From: Tachypleus tridentatus
Lineage: Eukaryota > Arthropoda > Merostomata > Xiphosura > Limulidae
Direction of reading: 5' to 3'
NCBI RefSeq assembly: GCF_004210375.1
Contig: NC_134833.1
Span: forward strand, 140,174,127 to 140,238,126
DNA length: 64,000 nucleotides
The position numbers and the translations under genes were made by a program. Below, one piece after another: positions 24,901-36,900 of the stretch (the stretch's first letter is position 1; each line of letters opens with the position of its first letter). The notes beneath the pieces are model-generated. The model saw nothing but the letters and a program-made list of their open reading frames with translations, did no database searches and was not told the origin of the DNA.

Positions 24901-27900
24901 GGGGGCGTTATAATGTGACGGTTAATCCCACTATTCGTTGGCATAGTCCAGCGTGTTAAGGCGTGCGACTCCTAATCTGAGGGTCCCGGGTTCGCCTCCC
25001 GGTCGCGCCAAACATGCTCGCCCTTTCAGCCGTGGGGGCGTTATAATGTGACGGTTAATCCCACTATTCGTTGGTAAAAGAGTTGGCGGTGGGTGGTGAT
25101 GATTAGCTGCCTTCCCTCTAGTCTTACACAGCTAAATTAGGGACGGCTAGCACAGATAACCCTCGAGTAGATTTGTGCAAAATTCCAAAACAATCATTTA
25201 GCATAGCACACGTTTCGTATACTGGACTTTGAGGATTCTATTTCATCTATATTCTTTTTTTTTATTGTTTTTCCTAAACAATGTTTTGGTAGTCGAAATA
25301 TTTTAGTACATACATTGCACGCGAAGCACGAGTTTATTCCCTAGGATGCAGGGAAGATAATCACAAGAAGATTGGGAATTAAAAGCTAGCACGAGGCAAT
25401 TTTGTCAGTTGCGATGAGACTTCGAGGCCCTTGTGTTCTAAGTTAGTACTTATGATATTTTATTTTCGTTAATTATATATTTCATATTAATCAGATATAC
25501 ACAAGTAATTCATTGTTTTAAATTAGATATTTATCTGGATTTAAATATTTCAGTTAATTTTATAATTATTTATTACATATTCTGGAGTATTAATGTATTT
25601 TAACGACGATATTTTAGTCACCATCAATATTAAAATACACGAGGATATAATGTAAAAAATTGCACACTATTTCATTGATCAGAGATTGCCATTCTCAAAA
25701 GCTTGCCAAAAATTAATGTAATGTCAATTGTGCTTTTCGGCACCAGGTGGTTTAATATAATTACTTTTAATGAGATATCTTCGTATAACTTATTTTGTAT
25801 TAAAATATCTCATTTGGAAGGTCTGTACTTGTAATAATTAACACAGTTTAACTTTTTCTTACCCGATGGGACAAGTGTGAGTCTACGGACTATTGAAGCT
25901 AAAATACGGGGCTCAATTCACCACCATATAAACAAACCAAATGAGATATTAACTTCATGTTAAAAATTATTGGCATTTATTAATCATGGACGGATTAACC
26001 ACTTCACCACGGCGCTGATTAAAAGAGTCAGACGGGCATGAGGATACACTGGCCTGTTACGTCGCCACAAAGGACTAAAGTAAGAAAAGCTAAACCTCAT
26101 AACGGATCTTTTTAAAGTCCGGGCCTGGAGCTACAGCCTATTTGCCCCAGGAATATATATATATACCGTGTTTCTCCGAAAATAAGACAGGGCTTATATT
26201 AATTTTCACTCCAAAATATGACACTAGGGATTATTTTCGGGGGATGTCTTATTTTGATATATTAAAAAAATGAAGTTACAAAGTAAAACTATTAAACTAA
26301 CCATTTAAAATAAACTATTATTAAACTATTAAACTAACTGATTAATACTTAAACAAACTAATAAACTAACTATTAAACTAATTAATAAATTATTTTTTTT
26401 TATTTCTTTCCTCTTCCTGCCACTCTTAACTAGGGCTTATTTTAAGGGTAGGGCTTATATTAAAACTATCCCCAAAAATCACACTAGGTCTTATTTTATG
26501 GGTAGGTCTTATTATCGGAGAAACACGGTATATAGTTTTCTGCTTAAAAAGAATATTTTATATTCTACAAAATTATAAACTTGCCTTTAAACTGTCCCTA
26601 AGGTTACTAATACTGAAAATGTAAGAATACGTTTCTTCTTAGACAACACATCCTTTTTTAATCTTGTATCACAGCTAATCATTTACAGGCAACATTAAGG
26701 GCAGGCATTTGTTAAGTTTATTACGCTTACAGTTAAATCGTATAGTTTATATATTTTTATAACTTTTAGTGAAATTTATTACCTTTGTTTAATTAGGCCT
26801 AAAGTATCCGTTATAGATTTCAAGTTTAGTCGTGAGATAAAACAAGAATGTAAAATATTCTTGCTATAATGATAATGGTATAACACAAATTTTTGGTATC
26901 TACCTCTATTATATCAGAAGTATCTGCTTGAAGTCCAGAAAAAGCTCATCTCAATTTTTCAATCTGTCATATTCTTAATAAGTTTGAGGAACGTTTTTAT
27001 TTTTCTTAAGAAGTTATTGGTCGTGGTTGTAAGTTATTATAAACCAACGACTAGTTCGTTTCCTAAATTTAAGAACGTTATTTCTTCATCAGCGGTACTT
27101 TTTATTCATATAGATATTATATATTTATAATATTAATAGAAGTGGTTTATTAATTGCGCGACTGATTGATATCTCTCTACACAAACCAGTGACGTGTTTT
27201 TAAAATTTGTACATATTGTCTGTACTGTATGAAACTTAACTAGCCTAAGAAACTGAATTGATGAATTTGTTTTTTGGAATTTCGCACAAAGCTACTCGAG
27301 GGCTATCTGTGCTAGCCGTCCCTAATTTAGGAGTGTAAGACTAGAGGGAAGGCAGCTAGTCATCACCACCCACCGCCAATTCTTGGGCTACTCTTTTACC
27401 AACGAATAGTGGGATTGACCGTCACATTATAACGCCTCCATGGCTGAGAGGGCAAGCATGTTTGGCGCGACGCGGATGCGAACCCGCGATCCTCAGATTA
27501 TGAGTCGCACGCCTTAACGCGCTGAATTGATGAAAGGACAAAGTTTTGTAGAACCGATTACAATTATTACTTAGGCTTGTTGAACCAATAATACTTGTAA
27601 ATTAGGCTTCTTCAATCGATAATAATTATAACTTAGGCTTGTTGAGCAGATAATAGTTATAACTTAGGCTTGTTGAACCGATAATGATTATAACGTAGGC
27701 TTGTTGAGCTGATAATCGTTATAACATAGGCTTGTTGAATCGATAATAGTTATAAGTTGAGCTTTTTAAAACGATTATAATTATAACTTAGGCTTGTTGA
27801 GCCAATTATAATTGTGACTTGGCTTGTTGAATCGATAATAGTTATAAGTTAGACATTTTAAACTGACAATTCTTATAACATAGGCTTGTTAAGCCGATAC

Positions 27901-30900
27901 TAATTACAACTTAGGCTTGTTTAATCGATAATAATTATAACTTAGCGAAACGTACAGACGTTTATTGAACCGATAATAATTATAATAACGACAAATCTAC
28001 TTTTATCAACTGTCACGACTTACAAAGTGGATTTACTGTTATCACAGTATGTATGTATAAAACTATGATGAAAAACACATGATAAGATATGTTTCTACTA
28101 TAAACTTATACTATAAACTCCTGGCCCTTGTATGTCTGTAAACTTCTATTTTTGAGGCGGTATTTCAGAATCCATCGGGTGCATCTATTGCGATAGAGTT
28201 CTCGTAAATAACCCCCAAAACCAGAAGGAAATACAATCAGCGGGTTTGTTATGTGTAACAGTTTCTATTCTGGCTTAACATTGTTTATATAACATAACAG
28301 TTGAAAGACAAGATAATATTTTAAATTTTAAACTAAGAAGTGTGGTATTTAATCCTTATTTTACACTAAGTTTGGTGTTTAATCCTTATTTTACACTAAG
28401 TTTGGTGTTTAATCCTTATTTTACACTAAGTATGGTGTTTAATCCTTATTTTACACTAAGTTTGGAGTTTAATCCTTATTTTACACTAAGTTTGGAGTTT
28501 AATCCTTATTTTACACTAAGTATGGTGTTTAATCCTTATTTTACACTAAGTATGGTGTTTAATCCTTATTTTACAATAAGTATGGTGTTTAATCCTTATT
28601 TTACACTAAGTTTGGAGTTTAATTCTTATTTTACACTAAGTATGGTGTTTAATTCTTATTTTACACTAAGTATGGTGTTTAATCCTTATTTTACACTAAG
28701 TATGGTATTTAATCCTTATTTTACACTAAGTATGGTGTTTAATCCTTATTTTACACTAAGTATGGTGTTTAATCCTTATTTTACATTAAGTATGGTGTTT
28801 AATCCGTATTTTACACTAAGTTTGGAGTTTAATCCTTATTTTACACTAAGTATGGTGTTTAATCCTTATTTTACACTAAGTATGGTGTTTAATCCTTATT
28901 TTACACTAAGTACGGTATTTAATCCTTATTTTACACTAAGTACGGTGTTTAATCCTTATTTTACACTAAGTTTGGAGTTTAATTCTTATTTTACACTAAG
29001 TATGGTGTTTAATCCTTATTTTACACTAAGTATGGTGTTTAATCCTTATTTTACACTAAGTATGGTGTTTAATCCTTATTTTACACTAAGTATGGTGTTT
29101 AATCCTTATTTTACACTAAGTTTGGTGTTTAATCCTTATTTTACACTAAGTATGGTGTTTAATCTTTATTTTACACTAAGTTTGGAGTTTAATCCTTATT
29201 TTACACTAAGTATGGTGTTTAATCCTTATTTTACACTAAGTTTGGTGTTTAATCCTTATTTTACACTAAGTATGGTGTTTAATCCTTATTTTACACTAAG
29301 TATGGTGTTTAATCCTTATAACGATATTTTAATTCTTACAAGACTTTCCCTTTGATTTTTCTCTCAATGAATAGCCTGATATTTCTAGATAGAAAATTAG
29401 TTACTTTATCAAATTTCTTTTCTTTTCAGCATGAGCATCGGCTTAATGGACGAAACTTCGTGGAAGAGATTACCAAGAAAAGGTAGGTTTAACTTTTCTT
29501 TAAATATACTTAGAAATCAATTTATTATTGTAACATTAAAAACTTCATCCGAAGCATGTGATTTGCAACGTATTGCTACATTAAACACAAGCTTTAATTT
29601 TAAATTTATATTAAACAGTAACTCAATGTGTCTTCAAAATGGGTTCGAGCAGTCGAGGGAAGTATGTTAGTTCCAGATTTTTCATTGAATGCAACATATA
29701 GCTGTTCTAATTTTTAATTGACAGACTAAAGAAAACTATAATCATTAGAACGCAGATTCAACTTTGTCTGACCGAAAGTGCGGAGTGCATTTCTGCGACA
29801 ACGGGCCTCAAACTACAAAACTTCAAGTTTACAGTTTGAGCACTTTATCTACTAATTCACACCTGGCTCACTCAAGAAAATATTAAACACGATCATTATT
29901 ACTTTAATATAATTTAAGTATGATACTCAGTCCAAAAACTTAGAAATTTATCGGAGGCGGTATTCGAACCCACAACTGTGCTTATCGGACACATCTCCAA
30001 CAAAACTATATTACACTTAAACGCCGCAACTCTCATAGTTCATTTCATTGGTTTTATAATGACCAAATTCTTGAATTATGTCATTCTGTCTCAGTTTTGC
30101 TTCTTTGGTTGTGATAGGATAAACTTGGTGGAATTGTCGAATTATGTCATCCTGTTTGTCTGAATTTCACGTTTGATTAAAATCTCCATTTTAAATCTTT
30201 AAATCTTCTTCTAGTTTGACAGTAGGACTAGCAGTCAAATTACATACGTGTATATATATATATGATAAAACAAAACAACAAAAACAATATTATATTTAGT
30301 TTTAGGGAAGTGTTACGTATTATGTTACGTACGTTACGCATTACCACTTCAAATAATCGAAATTTTTAATTTTAATGTAGAAGTTAATTGAATATTGATA
30401 TGTATTACAATTTTCTTTATAACACGAATATATTTTTAATATAAAAATAACTTAGAGAATTTATTATAACTGTTATTAAAAATAGTGATTTATATACAAC
30501 AGTTTTACATACTCAAAGACAATACTGAGTCTTATATCCAGTCTAGAACTGAATATTTTATCGACGATCCAAATCCACGACGAGCAAATTAATTCTAAGT
30601 TGATACTCTCACACCTCGCCTAAACTAGCTAACTTGATTGGCCTCACACCGCTGACTTTTTACCGATGAAGATATTGAATGTCCTCGTAGAAATACTAAT
30701 GTCCGAAGTTAATTCACTGAAGTTGAACGGTTTGTAATCTATGAGTGTTTATGGTCCAGTTAAGTAGTTTTCTCCTATTAATAATCGTTATTCACAATTA
30801 CAGCTTCCGCGGGTTATAGTATATTGATTGTAGCTACTAATACTAATAACAATTGTCTTTCGGCGCGTCGGTTATATATACCTATCACGCGAGATTCTCA

Positions 30901-33900
30901 AATTTTCAACAACGTTCGAAAGCACACTAACGTTTTCGTAAAACAAATATTGTTGATTCTTGCGCTCGAGAATCTTCGAGAGATTTAGAAAACAGACGGG
31001 ACTTGCACAATACATACCCAACGATACACATCACAAGCATCAAACCGAAACAATCGCAGATATTAAAATAAACGTATAACGGCAAATCCGTTACAGACTA
31101 AGTAAAAACACAAATGCATCTAAAAGTCAGTGTGTATGTCACATTACGCTTGATTTCTCGCTACAGGAGGAATAATAAAAGCCAAAATATATTTATCCAG
31201 ATACATTCGATTACTGGCTGCTATTTATGATTTTAGTGACGTAGGTTTAAGAGAGGAGCCTGAACTCTTTAAGTCTAGTTGGTGTTGACATAATCAGCAT
31301 AAAATAAAGACATCATTTAGCCAAGAGCCAAATGCCTAAAAATTATCATGAAGGTAAAAATACTGATTCAATTTTAAACTTAAATTGTTTCTAAGTTGAG
31401 CTCTTTTTTGTTGTATCATCAATGTTATAGTAAAAAACAAGCCTATTTAATAAATGGTAACTGTAAGTTAAGAAATCAACAAATATTTATTACACTTTTG
31501 TTGTCTGTGTATTTCAGTTTAAGCTTTCAGTATATAAACTAACAACAATATTAGGTTATACTTTTTTGGCTAAACAACATGATATAAAAATACATTCTTG
31601 TTAAAACTTAGTGTTACCAAAACCCACTAGCTTTTCTACATATTAGAAGTTGTTAACTTAAGTGATTCTTAGCAATAGTTATTCTATGAAAATGCCACGA
31701 ATTCATCAAGCGCAAAGCTACACTATGGATTATCTGTGCTGTGCCCATCACAAGTATCGAAGTCTGAATTTTAGGATTATAAGCCCTTAGACGTACTACT
31801 AAATCATGGCGGGGGCTCATCTAACAAAGAAATGTTAGGCGTAGTTAGTCAGAATATGTGAATATGGTATCATCAGTATATTACTTATAGTAATTTATTG
31901 TAAGATAACTGATGTAGATAGCATAAATAGATTAGGTATAGTTAATGAGGGTAACTGATGGATAACATAAATATATTAGGTGCATTAGGTATAGTTATTG
32001 AGAATAACTGAGGGATACATAAATGTATTAGGTATAGTTATTGAAAATAACTGATGGATTACATAATCATATTAGTTGCATTAGGTATAGTTATTGAGAA
32101 TAACTGATGGATAACGTAATCATATTAGGTACATTAGGTATAGTTATTGAGAATAACTGATGGATTACATAATCATATTAGGTGCATTAGGTATAGTTAT
32201 TGAGAATAAATGATGGATAACATAATCATATTAGGTACATTAGGTATAGTTATTGGGCATAACTGATGGATAGCTTAAATATATTAGGTACATTAGGTAT
32301 AGCTATTGAAGATAACTGATGTGGGTAATATAAAAACAATGCCGTATGGGTAAAGACTCTAAGTTTACTGAAGAGATAAAAAGTACTTGACTGAAAATGG
32401 AGTGATTATCCACCAGGTGAAACAACAATAAGTTTTCCGTTTTGCAACGCTAAAATATGTGGTTTGGTTCCCCGCAATGGCTTTGCTCTAAAACAAACAA
32501 ACAGAAACAAAATGAAAACCTCTGGAACAACAACTAATAAATACCAGCAACCTATAGAAACCTACAAAATGAAATTCGAATCTTATCGTCGGTGAAGTAA
32601 CTAGTTTGTTTGGAAATAAGAAAACTTTAAAATAGGAACTTATGATATTGATTTGAAAACAGATACTGTCCTGGCATGCTTCATCTCGTAAGTAACAATG
32701 TACCCTATTATCTATATTAGAATATATTTAATCCACGTTACACTAGCTTTTGCTGGTGTCTATATAACAATTAAATACATTATTGTTTGTTTTTTTTTAA
32801 TTTCGTGCAAAGCTACACGGGGGCTATCTGCGCTAGCCGTTCCTAATTTAGCAGTGTAAGACTAGAGGATAAACAGTTAGTCATCATCACCAATCGCCAA
32901 CTCTTGAGCCACTCTTACCAACAAATAGTGGGATTAAGCGTCATATTATAATGCCTTCACGGCTGAAAGGATGGGTATGTTTGGTGTGACGGGGATTCGA
33001 ACCCGCGATCCTCACATTAGTAGTCGACCGCCTTAACCACCTAACCATGCCGGGTCCTGTATACGTTCGCGTAGTGTATTATATACTGTGAAAGCACTAC
33101 GCTTGAATTGTCAATGTATTCTTTTTTATAAATTAAAAAACAATTGTCTGTACGACGCGATACACTTGTGTTTTCGAGGAATGTATTTACAGTGTTTAAT
33201 ATTGATAATATTTGGTTGTAGAGGACGGTCTGTTCTTTACCTGCCAGTGGTTAGTCCAGGTGCCGGTATTAGCTGCTTTACACTACACCATACCGGACTG
33301 TAAAAAACCACAGTGGAAACGATGGTTCCTCCTCGGGTTCTTCATTTCCGTCATCTGGATAGCTGTGTTTTCCTACATCATGGTATGGATGGTGAGTTAG
33401 ACCTGATATTCCATGCACAGAGATTCTCACTTTACTGGACTATCTTGTAAAGGTTGTTAAAGTAAAATCGCCATAATTAAATTTGGACAATAGTAATAAA
33501 ATACATGACTTGGTGGATCTTAGAATCAGACAAGAGTCTGATGATTAATAGTGTAATAATAAGGTTTTAATTTTTTATGAAAAAATGTATTTTCAAATCT
33601 AATTATAATTACAATTACGAACATTGTTTTTTGTTTGTTTGTTCATGATATTAGAAAAAAAACGTAGGTTCAAAAAGTCTTGATAGTAAAGAAATATAAC
33701 CCGATCTCTTTCTTCTTTAGAGGCAAACTGTTTGTTTTCATTTCAGTCATAATGGGTAGTTTCTTAAGCGTTAGCTGCTTTCCTGTTTCTTTGAAGGTTT
33801 TTTCTAAGTTCGATGAACTTGTCTTTGAAACACATGAAAGCCAACCAAAGATTTCTACACATAAGTATCGATTGTTGTTTTTTTTTGTTTTGTTTTTTCA

Positions 33901-36900
33901 ACAGAGATAATTGTCTCATAATTGTCTAAGAGTCTCCCTATATACCACTCAGGTATATAATGTAATAAATGAGGCATCGTTAAATTTGTTTTTTCTATTT
34001 TTGTCACCAAAAATTATTTTAGAAATGTTTCCAACTTAGCTGCAGTACCGGTTTAAAAAAGATATTACAAAGGGTGTAACTCTCAAGCCCGTTAAGCAGG
34101 TATAATTTTATAGTTATACATGCGCATAAATTACATATGTCGAAACTAGGCTTGTATACATTAGTCGCTGTTTGTTTGAGAGTATAAAGGGTTTTTTGTC
34201 CAATATTTAAAATAAATTATACTTAGAAAATACAGCTCTAATGTTGGATATACAAGACTGTTCAATTTAAATGTTATTACTTAGTTTACTCTTTATAAGG
34301 CTTAACATTTAATAATTGTTTAGCTTTTAAGACAGGACCGTGTAAGATGGATTGTTTTAAAAGTCTTAGTTGTGACAAATTTTGTAGCGTAACTCTGTAT
34401 GAATGACACGTTGTATTTACAATGGTCGACTCGTAAAATCGTAGTTCTGACGTTGTCGCGGGGCGACAGCACAATCGAGAGGGCCCAAGCGCCATACTTG
34501 TCTGTGTATTTGTCCGGTTGTTTTCGGTGTTTGAGAGTGTCAGCTTAACAAAAAAAACAGCAACAGTATGTCGCAAACAGAATATTCTGTTCCTTTGTGC
34601 AAAAATTGTAGTGGGCAAAGATTACCGTCTAATACGAATAAGGAAAGAGAGAGTGTTCGAAAACACTGGATTCTGGCCATCAGAAGAGCTGATCCTAAGG
34701 CCAAGCTGTGTCGTGTGCCATGATCATTTCGTTCGGACAGATTACTACAGTGAAACATCTTTTGGTAATTATCATTCCAGTATTTTAAAACAAACAAAAT
34801 GACACCTACTACTTCCCCCTACTACCTCAACCACCACAGAAGTCGAGGAACATAAAATAAAACTTAACTTTAAACTAATGAACAGCAGCACAAATTTTTC
34901 ATAGACATCTTGTAAGTTCTCTTCGCTAAAAATAAAACATTTTGTGGCTAAAAGCTCATGAACTGGTAACTTTGTACACTGCATTATACTTATTTTAGCA
35001 TCACCGAAATAAATTCTGAAAATAGTGATTCATACGTTTCTTTTCATATATTTTGAAAATATGACACTTTCGCAACATTTAAAGCTATTTTAGTCCTGTA
35101 AAACATGTTACTGACATGTACTACATATTATCTTTAAATCAATAAGCTTGGTATAATATCATGAACGTCGAACTACAAAATGCGTCCATGGATTCTTTAA
35201 CATTTAGTCTGATGAACAATAAATAAAATAAAGAAGAGAAAAAAACAATAACAGGAAATATAAAGTGATAAATTTTACCTTGACAGAACCATTAACATCC
35301 GTCTGGATGGTGTACGGATTCTTGTCATCTTGTACAGTCTTGTCAATGTTACTGTTCTGATCATAGAACTCCAATCTATCAGTAATACAAAAATAACTTA
35401 CATTCATCTCAGGCAACTATAGGTATTATTATGTAATATTACTCTGCATGAAAAACTGACGTCATTAAATATAATGTAACAGCCCCAAATAGGCAAAACA
35501 TAATTAATTTCAGATATGTCATCAACATATCAACTGTGTAACCTCTGATTTTTAATTAATGACTACTTTATCATGTACATTATCTACAGGAAGAAAAGGT
35601 TGATATTTGATACAAAACAATATCATCAATACATTTACCTCATCACAAGATCTGCCTTCTGTTCTGACTTTGTAGCTACTCTTTTCTTTCAACTAGGGCA
35701 GTGTCCACTGTCCATAATCTGTTCCCGGCATGCTACAATGAATTAATCACTTTCGTAATTAAAATACTCATTTATGACAAAACCCTAGCTTTAGTAAGTA
35801 TAAAAATCAAGGAATGCCACAAGCTCATTATCACCATAAAACTGACATTGTTTTGTTTCGTCATGCACCTTCCCTATACTTGTTTGTTAGGCCTAAATGA
35901 CATTAAAATCAATAACAAGGCCTATATTATCGCCCATTTAAAAGTTCATGATTCACTTGAGAAAAAGAAAATTTGTCGTAATACACAAATACAATACACA
36001 CAGTGTATTTATATATTAGATATTTCATGTTCCTAAATAAGTTACATAGGACATATAAGGCAACAACAAACAAGGTGAAGGAACCTGACGATTGTGCTGC
36101 CACCGTGCAAATGTGCTACTTACAAGCTTCCCCTTACATTATCGTTTAGGTAAGGGTAATGTATTTCTTGCTGTTAACACGTGATTTTCTACTGATATCT
36201 GATATATTTGTAAAAATACTAACGTTCGAAGTTAAACGGTCCTCCATAATGTTCACAATTTATAAACGTTCCTGGTAAAATATCTGTCGTTTTCCGATAA
36301 TTAAGCGTTTATTATAATTATAGCTTCCGAAGTTTATAGTATACTAACTCTAGCACTTTTGCGCAAAGCTACACGAGGGCTATCTGCGTTAGCCGTCCCT
36401 AATTTAACAGGGAAAGTCATCACCACCCATCGCCAACTCTTGGCTACCCTTTTACCAACGAACAATGGAATTGACCGTCACATTTTAACGCCCCGACGAC
36501 TAGAAGGTTTGGTGCGACAGAGATTCGAACCCGCGACCCTCAGGTTATAAGTCGAGCGCCTAAACACTTGGCCATGCCGGGCGTATTTCTTGTTCTAACT
36601 ACAAGAGATATCACTTGGCCATGCCGAGCCCAACTGTAGTACATCAACACTATGATTAAACTGTCTCTCCACGTGTTGCGATGACTACCTTTTATACTCA
36701 TAAGACGAGATTCTCAAAAATTCAGCTGACAACAATACTGGTAGTCACTAGTATTTCACACACAGCGTACATTGTTAGTTCTTACGCTCAAGAATTTTCT
36801 ACAGATTTAGAGAACAGGCGGGACTTTCGCAATACACATTTAACAATACGTTACATGCATTTGTAAATATATATAAATATTAAAATAAATGTTAACAGTA

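Noticed and set aside
24140..25080. Seven tandem tRNA genes
   Set aside because: Each tRNA-like part is followed by SINE body, the anticodon stem does not pair well, the loop varies (CGT, CCT, CCC), and the block has one SINE target duplication.
28342..29355. 337-codon open frame ([10 protein letters not shown] repeats) as a repetitive protein gene
   Set aside because: It is a 30-bp minisatellite; variants are not biased to silent positions, there is no start context, and it lies in an intron of NCKX.
34286..34618. 110-codon - strand frame
   Set aside because: Partly antisense to the + strand THAP segment and without a domain of its own.
35639..35692. Second antisense exon ([18 protein letters not shown])
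   Set aside because: Splice sites are plausible, but its phase does not join to the 35375-35279 segment, so it is not claimed as a feature.
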